From contig CAKKSP010000031.1 in NCBI GenBank assembly GCA_919902045.1, positions 1-43,640 on the forward strand: a stretch of DNA of 43,640 nt, written 5' to 3'. Under the pieces are notes generated by a model, which was not told where the DNA came from, searched no databases, and saw nothing but the letters and a program-made list of their open reading frames with translations. Positions 31,019-40,374 of the stretch are shown here, piece after piece. Numbering within the stretch: the stretch's first letter is position 1; every line of letters begins with the position of its first letter. This DNA is from Omnitrophica bacterium GWA2_41_15 (lineage in GTDB: Bacteria; Omnitrophota; Gorgyraeia; Gygaellales; Profunditerraquicolaceae). The position numbers and the translations under genes were made by a program.

Positions 31019-32755
31019 TTATTGCCCAAAACAATAAAGCTTGCCCTGTCTTGTTTGCGTATTATAGCCAAGAAAATACACCTTACCACTATATACAACT
31101 GGTGCACTTTCTTTACCACTCTCAAAATACGCTCCTGTTTCAACTGGAGTATAACTCCATTTTTCAATACCCGTGTTTGCATCAAGTACTAGCATTTTAT
31201 ACTGCTGAACAATGTATAACAACCCACTAGAAATCGTACAAATACTACCACCTTGGCCCAAATAACCACTTTGCCATCTTTCAACACCCGTATTTACATC
31301 TAAAGCACCGATATAAGTATTGCCCTTAAAGTAAAGCAACCCATTAGCAACCGCTGGAGTATCAATCGAAACAGCGCTGTATCTCCATTTTAAAGTTCCA
31401 GTATTAGCATCCAAAGCATATAACATATCACCCCATACAATATCTATCGTGCTAAGATAGAGAATCCCATTACTTACAACCGGGGTATCATTACTTTTCT
31501 GTTCCGGCATACTATATATCCACTTCACTGCTCCATTATTAACATCAAGAGCATAAATCTCTGGAGAAACTACAAAATACACCATTCCATTAAAAATTGT
31601 CGGTGTGCTAAAAGAAGCTCCTGGCCTAAAATTGTAAACCCATTTTAATGCCCCTGTATTAGCATCTAAAGCATAAAATATAGAATTCGGATCAATTAAT
31701 AAACTTTGACAACCAAAATAAACTATGCCATTATATACAATAGGCGACGTACAATATCCCTTAACATCATATTTCCATTTTAATAACCCTGTTACAGCAT
31801 CAAAAGCATAGAAAGCATTCCAGCCTCCGATATAAATAATATTGCCTACAACAGCTGACGATGAATAGAATTGGCATGTTGAACGATTACCTACATATGA
31901 CCACTTAACACTGCCAGTAGTAACATCAAATGCGTAAAGTTTGTTATTGCCACCTATATATAATACATTATTCACTATTGTGGGAGCATTTCGCACTATT
32001 GAGGTTTGAACGTCATCAATAAAATTATAACTCCATTTTAAATTCAACGGAAAAGTAGTCGGCCCATTTGGATAATTCCCGGTCCTGCCTAAATCATATC
32101 TATACATTGCCCCATCTGAAGAAATCACTACATTTGCAACAAAATTTAATCCATTACTTGTACGCGAATTTACATAAACCGTCGCTTTTAACGTTCCGCT
32201 TGTTATACCTGACGGAACATAAGCTTTTATTTGTGTATTAGACCAAAGAGTATATGATGTAGCTTTAACAGCTCCAACCATCACATAACTTGTGCCTTGG
32301 GTCGCGCCAAAACCATAGCCGTTGATAGTAACTAAAGTGTTTACTGTGCCGCTTGTAGGAGAGATTGAGCTTATATAAGGAGAAGTGATTACGGAAACCG
32401 TATAATTACTAGATGGATTATACGCGCCAAAAATACCCAAATGCATAATACCAGCGCTGCTTCTGCCATACCAAATCTGGTCTTTTGTTAATCCTGAATT
32501 TGTACTATATCCAACACGAGCAAAACCTGGATCAAGAAGATAAAGATTCGGATTTCCGGTTAAAGGCGTAACTGTTATACAATAACCCTTTCCTGCTTCG
32601 GCATTATACCTATACCATTGGCTCTGATTATAGGGGACATTACCACTGCTTGCTGATAAATCTACCCCTAACTGGGTATCCAACCCCGCCCATACTATAG
32701 TTACAAAACTAATGCCTATCCCGATACCAAGGATTAACCCGATTATCTTCTTCAT
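31019..32755 (-). CDS. Secreted protein with pre-peptidase, IPT/TIG and PQQ-type beta-propeller domains
   Basis: 578 aa from the ATG at 32755, preceded by GGAGGAG. Signal peptide, then a PPC-like domain (residues about 25-115: YNQSQWYRYNAEAGKGYCITVTPLTGNPNLYLLDPGF), an IPT/TIG domain (about 120-205: PYISSISPTSGTVNTLVTINGYGFGATQG) and a propeller with repeated LYALDANTGTLKWRY-type blades (about 215-578), as in PQQ/BamB-like repeats. No catalytic pocket residues are evident, so a binding or adhesive role is likelier than dehydrogenase activity. It lies between the Rhs immunity candidate and the subunit-chaperone genes. Confidence 0.8.
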   Translation of the reverse strand: MKKIIGLILGIGIGISFVTIVWAGLDTQLGVDLSASSGNVPYNQSQWYRYNAEAGKGYCITVTPLTGNPNLYLLDPGFARVGYSTNSGLTKDQIWYGRSSAGIMHLGIFGAYNPSSNYTVSVITSPYISSISPTSGTVNTLVTINGYGFGATQGTSYVMVGAVKATSYTLWSNTQIKAYVPSGITSGTLKATVYVNSRTSNGLNFVANVVISSDGAMYRYDLGRTGNYPNGPTTFPLNLKWSYNFIDDVQTSIVRNAPTIVNNVLYIGGNNKLYAFDVTTGSVKWSYVGNRSTCQFYSSSAVVGNIIYIGGWNAFYAFDAVTGLLKWKYDVKGYCTSPIVYNGIVYFGCQSLLIDPNSIFYALDANTGALKWVYNFRPGASFSTPTIFNGMVYFVVSPEIYALDVNNGAVKWIYSMPEQKSNDTPVVSNGILYLSTIDIVWGDMLYALDANTGTLKWRYSAVSIDTPAVANGLLYFKGNTYIGALDVNTGVERWQSGYLGQGGSICTISSGLLYIVQQYKMLVLDANTGIEKWSYTPVETGAYFESGKESAPVVYSGKVYFLGYNTQTRQGKLYCFGQ

Positions 32756-32841
32756 CCTAGCTCCTCCCCCATTTCTAATTACTTCTTTTTCCAAGACTTC
32801 AACTAGTAAACCAAATAGTCCGCAAAGTTTAGACTATCTTA

Positions 32842-33228
32842 TTACTTTTTATTATCATAACCATAAACTGGATGTGAAGTTTTTAACGAATATTTTCCGA
32901 CACACAAATACCACATAAAAAAAGCAGATGGAATTATTATGACAACCGAAAGTAACAAAACCAATCCAATCCGGGAAAAATACTTAAAACTTAAATACGC
33001 TAGAAATTGATATTGTAAAATATATAATATCAAAACTACAATAAAATTGTTCGTGAAACTAGAATATAACTTGTAAAACAGTAAATTCAAAAACGTAAAC
33101 GGAGCGCCAATAACTGATAAAATCCAGCCTGATCCAACCAGCCCATTACCTTTCCCATAGTAAAAAATAACAACTATTGCTACAGCAATACTTACTAATG
33201 AGAACAATAAACTTACTACAATCTTCAT
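32842..33228 (-). CDS. Small four-helix membrane protein, candidate Rhs immunity protein
   Basis: 128 aa with four hydrophobic helices (about residues 5-22, 30-50, 60-82, 86-108) and no recognised family. It starts 18 bases downstream of the Rhs gene stop on the same strand, with a GGGGG ribosome-binding site. Immunity genes usually sit directly after the variable C-terminus of Rhs toxins, which is the only basis for the call. If correct, the toxin would act at or across a membrane or be bound there. Confidence 0.45.
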   Translation of the reverse strand: MKIVVSLLFSLVSIAVAIVVIFYYGKGNGLVGSGWILSVIGAPFTFLNLLFYKLYSSFTNNFIVVLILYILQYQFLAYLSFKYFSRIGLVLLLSVVIIIPSAFFMWYLCVGKYSLKTSHPVYGYDNKK

Positions 33229-33245
33229 AAAACCCCCGCTGTATT

Positions 33246-36200
33246 TTATTTATTACTTCGATTATCGGCTTTATATTCAGCAATAGCTTTATTCATCAAT
33301 TCTGCTGCTTTTTCTTTGCAATTATTTGCAATTAAGAGATACCCTCCTGTTTCATTCCTAATTATTAAAAATTCATTATTAACATAATTATCTAATTTTT
33401 CATAACCCCATTTATCAACTCCTATTCCGGAATCAATAGCTTTCTGGGCACCTAATAAATCTTGCGCTGAATTATTATGCCAAGAACCCCAATTCTCACT
33501 TGTCCAGCTATAAGTATTGACAACGACTTCTTTACCGGTATTTGGATCGATATCAGTTGTTGCAATAAAACTATGAGATATAGAATTATCAGTTGGAGTA
33601 GATGAGTTGAATTCATTATTAATGTAGTACGTATCTAATCCCCATGGATCAGTAAAATTTACCGGATTATTTTTAACATAGCTGTAAAGATTCGGCCCAT
33701 CAACCATGCCTAATGGATCCCTCGTTATAAACCTCCCTATTTGCGGATCATAGTAACGGTTGCGGTAATAATACAGCCCGGTTTCCCTGTCATACTGTCT
33801 TCCCGTATAAAGCCATTGATTAGTAACAGTTCCTTCCTGAAAACGGATATTGCCAAAAGAATCATATAAATAGCTTGTCTGTTTAACACCAGAAGCATCG
33901 GTTAGATTAACCACGCTTCCTAATCCATCGTAATGATAACAATACCCCCTTGAATCGCTAATTATCTCATCTGTCCGAGGGCTGTGAATATAGTATATAG
34001 GCAATAAACCGTAACCCCAGGGCTTTTCTTTTACAATTTCATTGAAATCATACACATAATAATCAGTCGATGTTGTATACTTACGCATTGCCCGGCCGTT
34101 ATATCTAAACGTATTTATATTTGTTGGGCTTATGTAAGACTCAAGCCGATCTTCATCATCATACCAAAACTCTTCTTTATAGGTAGAGGTTTGCCTTTGG
34201 CTAAGATTTCCATTGTTATCATAAGTATAAGTCAACGCCCCAGGATCAAAAGTAATTTCTTCCTGCGCGGTTGAGCTATTACCTGCCATATCAACTGCCT
34301 CTGCTTTAATTGTATTTTGTCCTACTTTTAGAGGAACGTAATCTGCAATGAATTGCCCACCGTTTGCTATTGCGTCAATGCCGTTTACCTTTACCGAAAC
34401 AGGACCAGAAATCAAACCCGCTACGTCAGTTGCCACGCCTTTTACCTGTACCAACCTTTGCGTTGCTTTAGATTGCCAAATAAGCTGATTCAGATTGTTA
34501 TAAGTATAATCAATCAATAAGCCGTTATCGTTTAAGTTCATTCTATTGCCTACTGCATCATAAGTATAGTTTATAGATGAGGGCTTGCCATTAAACGCAC
34601 CTTCCTCTTTAACAAGCTGGCTTATTTTGTCATAGGTATAATTCATCGTGCCGTTAATTAAACTTACAGTTGTCCTGCGAGAAGCAGCATCATAAAAATA
34701 ATTAAATCTTGAAATATCATTACCTGAAGAATCCTTATTTATAAGCTGCGTAAGCCTGCCAATATTATCATAAGCATAAATAGCAGTTGCGGCATTTGGA
34801 TAATTAAGCTGTGTCCTGCGCGAGAGCTTATCATAGCTAAATTGAGTAATTTTTCCTTCAGGCGAAGCAATCCTAATCAATCGATTAAGGTTATCATACC
34901 AATAAGAAACTCTACCGAATCCCGTTATATATAAACCAGTGCGATTTCCGCTTAGATCATAAGTATAACTTAACACTGTGCCATCTGAAGTAGATTGGCT
35001 CTTCAACCGGTTTAGTTTATCGTAAGTTTTTATAATCGTATCAGTCGAGTAATTTTCCTGAACAATATTGCCTACTTTGTCAAAAGTGTATTGAAAATAC
35101 GTGCCATCAAGACAATCCATACGCCAAAGTCGGTTCAACCTATCATATTTATAACTAGCATTTTTACCTTTAGCATCCCTACGATAAGTCAAATTCCCTT
35201 GAGAATCATAAGTAAATTCTACTATATGACTTTGGGCATCGGTAATTGTAATTAACCTACCCATAGAGTCATAAGCGTAGGCTGTTCTATTTCCTTTCGC
35301 ATCAGTAACGCTCAATAAGTTTGCTTTATTCAAATGCATCTGATTTGCCGTATCATAAACAGAAGTCGTTGTATTTCCAAGCGCATTTGTTACCGTAAGC
35401 AAATTACCAAAACAATCATAAGTGTAACTAGTTTTATTCCCCAAAGGATCAGCTACCGAAGAAAGATTACCGTTTTTATTATAAGTACTAGTAGTGTTAC
35501 TCAAAAGAGCGTCTTTTACATTTAAAAGGTTTCCGTTTTTATCATAGTTGTATTCTGTAGAATTATTTAATGCATCTGTAACTTTTATAAGCCTTCCTAA
35601 GATATCATAAGTATATGATGTGTTATTACCTAGACTATCCGTCAAGATAGATAAATTACCATAGGCATCATAACTAAAATAGGTAGTTTGCCCATTTGCA
35701 TTAGTCGCAGAAATCACTTGGCCGCAAGAATTATACGCATAAGTTGTAACTGCGCTTTCAGGATTTACTGTTTGGATTAAGTTGCCTTTCGCGTCATAGC
35801 TAAAAACGGTAATATTGCCATTGGCATCAGTAGCAGAGATTGGTTGATTATAAGCCTGCTCATAAACATAAGTGGTTTGATTCCCTAATGCGTCTACAAT
35901 AATTGTACGGTTACCTTGAACATCATAGGTAAACGCAGTATGATTAGCGTTCTTATCATAAAAATCAACAATATTTCCATTGGCATCGTTATTGGTGCTC
36001 TCCATTGCTCCCCTTGCATCCGTAATAGACTGTAAAAAACCGTTTGCGTCAAAATTATATTTGTAGAGCTCTCCGCGCTTGTTTATTACATGCACTGTTG
36101 ACCAGAGATATTCAAAAGTTGTAGTATCCCCTTTAGGATCCAACTGATCATTCACACGGTCATTGTAAGCATAGTTATATTTAAAAATATTTCCTTCGGG

Positions 36201-38087
36201 ATCAACAAGCTCCTTAAGATTATGTGTTATCAAATCATAAGCGTAATTAGTGATATTTGCCTGCCTATCTATAATCTTTATAAGATGCCCATCAGTATCA
36301 TAGAGATATTGAAGGTAATTTCCGGAAGGGTCAGTTGCTTTTGAAACCATATTATTTGCGCCATATTCCAAAGAGATTTTTCTTCCCGCGGGCTCTGCTA
36401 TATTAACAAGCCGGAATTTTCCGTTTATGTAACCATAAGTAAGGTCAATACGGTTTGAATTTCTGTCTTCGATATATTGTAAAACTCCAGATAAATCAAA
36501 ACGGTAATGGACTCCGTATTTTGTTTTTAAGCTAAAACCTCCTGCGTCTTTAGTTAATTTAGAATAATAATTTACAGGCACAGAAAAATACGAACCATCG
36601 CCGTTTGGCACATAAATTTCCTTACTGTTATTTTCTCTATATAGCGTAACGTGATCTGAATACTCTTTAACCTTCATAGAAAAAGAGTGTGTCCAGCCAT
36701 AACCAAATATAAACTCATTATCATCGGCATCAAAAGCGTAATTATAAATTTGTGTTCCTGAAGTTATTTTTATATTATCAAAATGGCTATGTGAAAAATA
36801 TGATTCCAGAGCAATTCTACCTTCTAAAAGAACAGGATTATAAATATCCGCATAATCTATCTCAAGTGCGCCATTAACATAAATCTTTATATTCGAATCA
36901 ACTGCTTCAATTTTAATATGGTTCTTATTAACAGGTAAATAAGCAGTCTGTTTTCCCAGAAGATAATAATAGACCCCGTCTCTCCATTTTGTTAGTTCAA
37001 TTTTTCCATCTGTGTGTATTAAAAAATAATAGCAATCTTTAGGCTTACGCTGGTCATTTGGATCCTCTGCATAGCGAAAGTTTATCCAGGCTGTTTCCCA
37101 GCTATAATGATTTCCGGGCTGGATTGTCTGCATATCCAGTTCTAAAGTAAAATTTTTAAATTTTAAATCTGTAGCTGAACGATTGCCTTGCCCTGAATAC
37201 TCGCCATCCTCTATGACCCAGCTTCCTGCTCCCGGTTCAGGATGCCAACCAGGAATTTCGGAAACAATTTCTGCATTATAATAACGCGTTAAAGTTAAAG
37301 GACGAGTTACTGTTGGAATAGTTATATCTTCGCTAGTTAAAAATAAATTTCCGTTCTGGATAATAACCGGTTCAGTAGTTGAAGCAGCGGGCCTTGCAAC
37401 TGAAGAATCAGAAGTACTTTGACCGGAAGAATTGCCTATAGTCAATCTACCCGAACCACCGCTTCCTGTATAAGTATATGTATTTCCCGTAACATTCTCG
37501 CAAGGCTGTGCTCCAAGTATACGTTTAAGTTCATTCTTAGTAACAGATTTATATGTTAATTTATATTTATTAAGACGAATGTTATTCTTAGAAACCACCA
37601 GCGCTACGTTGTCCCAATATTCCAAGAATTGATTATATGTAAGGCTAAACCGCTCATAATTTAACCCCGGAATATACACGGAAATCTTATCTTCACTAAT
37701 ATCTTCAATAAGGCAAAAATGCCTATTTCCTGTAATATTCACAATAAGCTGGCTACCTTTAGGTAACAAACGTAAGTTTATCAAATCTGTTTTTAAAACG
37801 ATTGTCTTTAGCCCTGCCTTACGCGCAGAAAGCTCTATTTCATATAAAGAATTAAATCCTTTTTGCTGATCCGCCAGCTGATTTAATTCATTTATAGCAG
37901 AATCTTGCCTTGGTGTACTTAACTTAAGATTAACAAAAGCTTCTTTTAGAACTGCCGAGCCGCAATATGCTTTTAGAAGATCTTTTGTATTTACAGGTTC
38001 AGCAAAAGCCTGTACAAAAAAACTATTGCAAACTACCAGTGAGAAAATTAAACAAAACAAATGTATTTTCTTAAACTTCGCCTTCAT
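33246..38087 (-). CDS. Giant Rhs/YD-repeat protein with C39-like and concanavalin-like domains and variable C-terminus
   Basis: 1613 aa from the ATG at 38087, which overlaps the previous stop (ATGA) and begins a signal peptide; the track's earlier start is not needed. A C39-peptidase-like domain (about 30-165: YCGSAVLKEAF, GNRHFCLIEDISEDKISVYIPG) precedes a linker. A laminin-G/glucanase-like domain (about 285-450) interrupts the Rhs N-terminal region (TRYYNAE ... FGYGWTHSFSM). About 25 YD repeats follow, then an Ig-like insert (about 1230-1300) and the Rhs core ending RYYDPQIGRFITRDPLGMVDGPNLYSYVKNNPVNFTDPWGL. The last 120 residues (SHSFIATTD ... NNCKEKAAELM) are the putative toxin, with a His-then-Cys order as in permuted papain-like folds. 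Confidence 0.88.
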   Translation of the reverse strand: MKAKFKKIHLFCLIFSLVVCNSFFVQAFAEPVNTKDLLKAYCGSAVLKEAFVNLKLSTPRQDSAINELNQLADQQKGFNSLYEIELSARKAGLKTIVLKTDLINLRLLPKGSQLIVNITGNRHFCLIEDISEDKISVYIPGLNYERFSLTYNQFLEYWDNVALVVSKNNIRLNKYKLTYKSVTKNELKRILGAQPCENVTGNTYTYTGSGGSGRLTIGNSSGQSTSDSSVARPAASTTEPVIIQNGNLFLTSEDITIPTVTRPLTLTRYYNAEIVSEIPGWHPEPGAGSWVIEDGEYSGQGNRSATDLKFKNFTLELDMQTIQPGNHYSWETAWINFRYAEDPNDQRKPKDCYYFLIHTDGKIELTKWRDGVYYYLLGKQTAYLPVNKNHIKIEAVDSNIKIYVNGALEIDYADIYNPVLLEGRIALESYFSHSHFDNIKITSGTQIYNYAFDADDNEFIFGYGWTHSFSMKVKEYSDHVTLYRENNSKEIYVPNGDGSYFSVPVNYYSKLTKDAGGFSLKTKYGVHYRFDLSGVLQYIEDRNSNRIDLTYGYINGKFRLVNIAEPAGRKISLEYGANNMVSKATDPSGNYLQYLYDTDGHLIKIIDRQANITNYAYDLITHNLKELVDPEGNIFKYNYAYNDRVNDQLDPKGDTTTFEYLWSTVHVINKRGELYKYNFDANGFLQSITDARGAMESTNNDANGNIVDFYDKNANHTAFTYDVQGNRTIIVDALGNQTTYVYEQAYNQPISATDANGNITVFSYDAKGNLIQTVNPESAVTTYAYNSCGQVISATNANGQTTYFSYDAYGNLSILTDSLGNNTSYTYDILGRLIKVTDALNNSTEYNYDKNGNLLNVKDALLSNTTSTYNKNGNLSSVADPLGNKTSYTYDCFGNLLTVTNALGNTTTSVYDTANQMHLNKANLLSVTDAKGNRTAYAYDSMGRLITITDAQSHIVEFTYDSQGNLTYRRDAKGKNASYKYDRLNRLWRMDCLDGTYFQYTFDKVGNIVQENYSTDTIIKTYDKLNRLKSQSTSDGTVLSYTYDLSGNRTGLYITGFGRVSYWYDNLNRLIRIASPEGKITQFSYDKLSRRTQLNYPNAATAIYAYDNIGRLTQLINKDSSGNDISRFNYFYDAASRRTTVSLINGTMNYTYDKISQLVKEEGAFNGKPSSINYTYDAVGNRMNLNDNGLLIDYTYNNLNQLIWQSKATQRLVQVKGVATDVAGLISGPVSVKVNGIDAIANGGQFIADYVPLKVGQNTIKAEAVDMAGNSSTAQEEITFDPGALTYTYDNNGNLSQRQTSTYKEEFWYDDEDRLESYISPTNINTFRYNGRAMRKYTTSTDYYVYDFNEIVKEKPWGYGLLPIYYIHSPRTDEIISDSRGYCYHYDGLGSVVNLTDASGVKQTSYLYDSFGNIRFQEGTVTNQWLYTGRQYDRETGLYYYRNRYYDPQIGRFITRDPLGMVDGPNLYSYVKNNPVNFTDPWGLDTYYINNEFNSSTPTDNSISHSFIATTDIDPNTGKEVVVNTYSWTSENWGSWHNNSAQDLLGAQKAIDSGIGVDKWGYEKLDNYVNNEFLIIRNETGGYLLIANNCKEKAAELMNKAIAEYKADNRSNK

Positions 38088-38764
38088 CTTATAATTTCTC
38101 CGTTTTGCGGCGATGTTATCTGAATAACCGGCTTGACAGTATCTAAAATTGCGACAGTAAAAAACGACTCTGACCAATTTCCTGCAAAATCTTTATATTT
38201 TACATATATGAACTTTACGCCATCACCGGATAAAATCGTCCAGCTTTTTGTTGTACTATAATTTTCTGGAGCTGACCAGGCACTGTTATCATTTGAGAAT
38301 TGCATCTGGCTAACACCGCTTCCCAGCAAGCCATCGTCAGCTGATAAGCCTAAAGTAATAGTAGTAGTATTAACACATGGCGTAGTAAAATATAGATTAG
38401 CGTTCATTACTTTTATAGAACCGGTAGGCGGAGTTATATCGCTTTGTATTGTCCAAGTGCCTTTTTGCACCCAACCAGAATTAGCACCAGCAAAATCTTT
38501 AACATAGAGATAAACGTTCTTTCTGCCTAAAAATGCTGATTTAAAAGTTAGCTGCCAATTTAAGCTAAGAGTATTTCCAACAGCCGTAACAGTTGTCTTT
38601 GCGCAATCAAGCCGGCAATAAGTATTTTCTATTATTTGGGCTGAACCAGGATTAAACCCTCCTAACCAAGCAGTATTCGTATCATTCCTTAAATACAGTT
38701 TATTGGTACCCCTATCATAATAACCATAAAAACCATTTGCTCCAGAAACAGCTGTATTAATCAA
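38084..38764 (-). CDS. Downstream part of interrupted repeat adhesin
   Basis: 226 aa. The ORF begins inside a repeat unit (FLINTAVSGANGFYGYYDRGTNKLYLRNDTNTAWLGGFNPGSAQIIENTYCRLDC), which is the fourth copy of the domain repeated three times in the upstream ORF. It continues into an Ig-like end (PTGSIKVMNANLYFTTPC ... WSESFFTVAILDTVKPVIQITSPQNGEIIR). Codons 38926-38765 are in the same frame and encode the missing first part of this repeat (QNLTQKGNWVLPNQAPQIG), so only a TAA at 38929-38927 separates the two pieces. Independent translation is doubtful; it may be the remnant of one 761-codon gene. The stop overlaps the Rhs start. Confidence 0.6.
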   Translation of the reverse strand: MINTAVSGANGFYGYYDRGTNKLYLRNDTNTAWLGGFNPGSAQIIENTYCRLDCAKTTVTAVGNTLSLNWQLTFKSAFLGRKNVYLYVKDFAGANSGWVQKGTWTIQSDITPPTGSIKVMNANLYFTTPCVNTTTITLGLSADDGLLGSGVSQMQFSNDNSAWSAPENYSTTKSWTILSGDGVKFIYVKYKDFAGNWSESFFTVAILDTVKPVIQITSPQNGEIIR

Positions 38765-38926
38765 AAAATATGCATATTGGATATTTAAAGATGTATCGGC
38801 ATCCGAGTACGTAGTAGAAAAAGTTAAAATCTGTTCCGGAGATGAAATACTATTTATTGGCGTAATAGTGCCGATTTGCGGCGCCTGATTCGGTAATACC
38901 CAATTGCCTTTTTGGGTTAAATTTTG

Positions 38927-40369
38927 TTAAGTATTTACGTCGTCTCTTACATAAAGATAAGTTTTTTTTGCTCCGGTAAAAGGGGATTTTAAAGCTACTT
39001 GCCAGTTTATGGTAAGAGTAGTTCCTGATCCAGAAATTGTTGTTTTTGAACAATCAAGTTTTCCAAAAGAGTTTTCGATAATATTACTCGAACCCGGCGT
39101 ATAACCGCCAAGCCAGGTAGATGAGCCGTTATCGTCGCGTAAATATAAAAGATTAGTATTTTGGTTATAATAACCTTCAAAACATTGGGCAGCAGATGTG
39201 GAACTGTTTATCAGGAAATATACATACTGGATATTCTGCCAGCCGTCAGCATCAGTATAAGTGGTAGTAAAGTTTTGATAAACATTAGCCTGGCCTGTTC
39301 CTGAAGAAGGGGTAACTGTACCGTTTACTGGTGTAGTATTTACAGTAATGGTGCCTTTTTTAGTCAAAACAACAGTTTTGTCTACGTCATCTTTTACTGA
39401 CAGATAAGTATTATAAAGCTTACCTGAATAAGCTGGTTTAAAGGTTATACTCCATTTAATGGTCAGGGTATTGGTTGAGCCGGTAACAGTAATAGTAGCG
39501 CAATCCAATTTAATATAGCTATTCTCAAGAATACTAGCTGATCCAGGGGTATAGCCAGTACCCCAGGAACTGTTAGTATCATCGCGTAGATACAAGAGAT
39601 TTGCATTTTGGTCATAATACAGGTAGCAAGAATTTGTAAGCGCGGTTGTGGCTGTGCTGATTAATAGGTATGCTTCTTTGAGATTAGCCCAGCCATCAGC
39701 ATCAGTATAAGTAGTGGTAAAGCTTATAGAAGTACTGGGTAGCTTTGTTCCTGATGAAGGAGTGATTGTACCAAGTACGGGTGAATTGTTGACGATACAG
39801 GTGCCTTTTTTAACTAATGGGGCTACTCCTGCTGTATCATCTACTGCGGAAAGATAGGTATCGTAAATCTTACCTGAATAGGTACTCTTAAAGGTTATAT
39901 TCCATTTAACGGTTAAAGTACTGCTTGAGCCGGTTGCGGTAGAGGATGCGCAGTTTAATTTGACATAGGTATTCTCAATAGTATTGGCAGTCCCAGGTTT
40001 AAAACCGCCAAGCCAGGCAGTATTGGTGTCATTACGCAGATATAAAAGATTTAAATTTTGGTCATAATATAGGTAGCAAGAATTAGTAAGCGTAGTTGTG
40101 CTTGTGCTGATCAATAGGTAAGCTTCTTTAAGATTTTGCCAGCCATCAGCATCAGTAAAAGTAGTAGTAATGCTAAGAGCAACATTAGGAGCTGTAGTTA
40201 TATTTGAGGAAGTAATAGTGCCTACTGCAGGAGCTGCGGCAAAAACGTTTACCTGAAAAACAAAAAGAAATACCATTAAAAATATAATTTTCAAGAGGAA
40301 CAATGGATGTGGCAATAAACAGCCACATCCATTATCTTTTATGAAAACTTTATTAGTATGGATACCCAC
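38927..40369 (-). CDS. Secreted protein with three tandem beta-rich repeats (adhesin-like), ends at an in-frame stop
   Basis: 480 aa by the ORF. The first 25 codons run through a stem-loop and may not be translated; a TTG at 40294 would give a normal signal peptide (LKIIFLMVFLFVFQVNVFA), but neither start has a good ribosome-binding site. There are three repeats of about 140 residues, each starting GTITxSx and containing TTTYTDADGWxNLKEAYLLIST, CYLYYDQNxNLLYLRxDTNxxW, ENxYxKLxCA and LTIKWxITFKxxYSGK. A fourth repeat continues in frame past the stop. No known family is recognised; it lies between a fibre-subunit-like gene and the Rhs gene. Confidence 0.65.
   Translation of the reverse strand: MGIHTNKVFIKDNGCGCLLPHPLFLLKIIFLMVFLFVFQVNVFAAAPAVGTITSSNITTAPNVALSITTTFTDADGWQNLKEAYLLISTSTTTLTNSCYLYYDQNLNLLYLRNDTNTAWLGGFKPGTANTIENTYVKLNCASSTATGSSSTLTVKWNITFKSTYSGKIYDTYLSAVDDTAGVAPLVKKGTCIVNNSPVLGTITPSSGTKLPSTSISFTTTYTDADGWANLKEAYLLISTATTALTNSCYLYYDQNANLLYLRDDTNSSWGTGYTPGSASILENSYIKLDCATITVTGSTNTLTIKWSITFKPAYSGKLYNTYLSVKDDVDKTVVLTKKGTITVNTTPVNGTVTPSSGTGQANVYQNFTTTYTDADGWQNIQYVYFLINSSTSAAQCFEGYYNQNTNLLYLRDDNGSSTWLGGYTPGSSNIIENSFGKLDCSKTTISGSGTTLTINWQVALKSPFTGAKKTYLYVRDDVNT
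40302..40333 (-). promoter_or_regulatory. Stem-loop without U-tract after the second subunit gene
   Basis: Perfect 12-bp arms AATGGATGTGGC / GCCACATCCATT around an 8-base loop, 41 bases downstream of the subunit stop on the minus strand. It is not followed by Ts. It mirrors the stem-loop after the other subunit gene at 30008-30040. Confidence 0.6.
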
Positions 40370-40374
40370 AATAA

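Noticed and set aside
33246-38177. Regularly spaced short repeats in the Rhs region, considered as a CRISPR or satellite array
   Set aside because: They are degenerate YD-repeat codons within one open frame; spacing and sequence vary and there is no conserved direct repeat.
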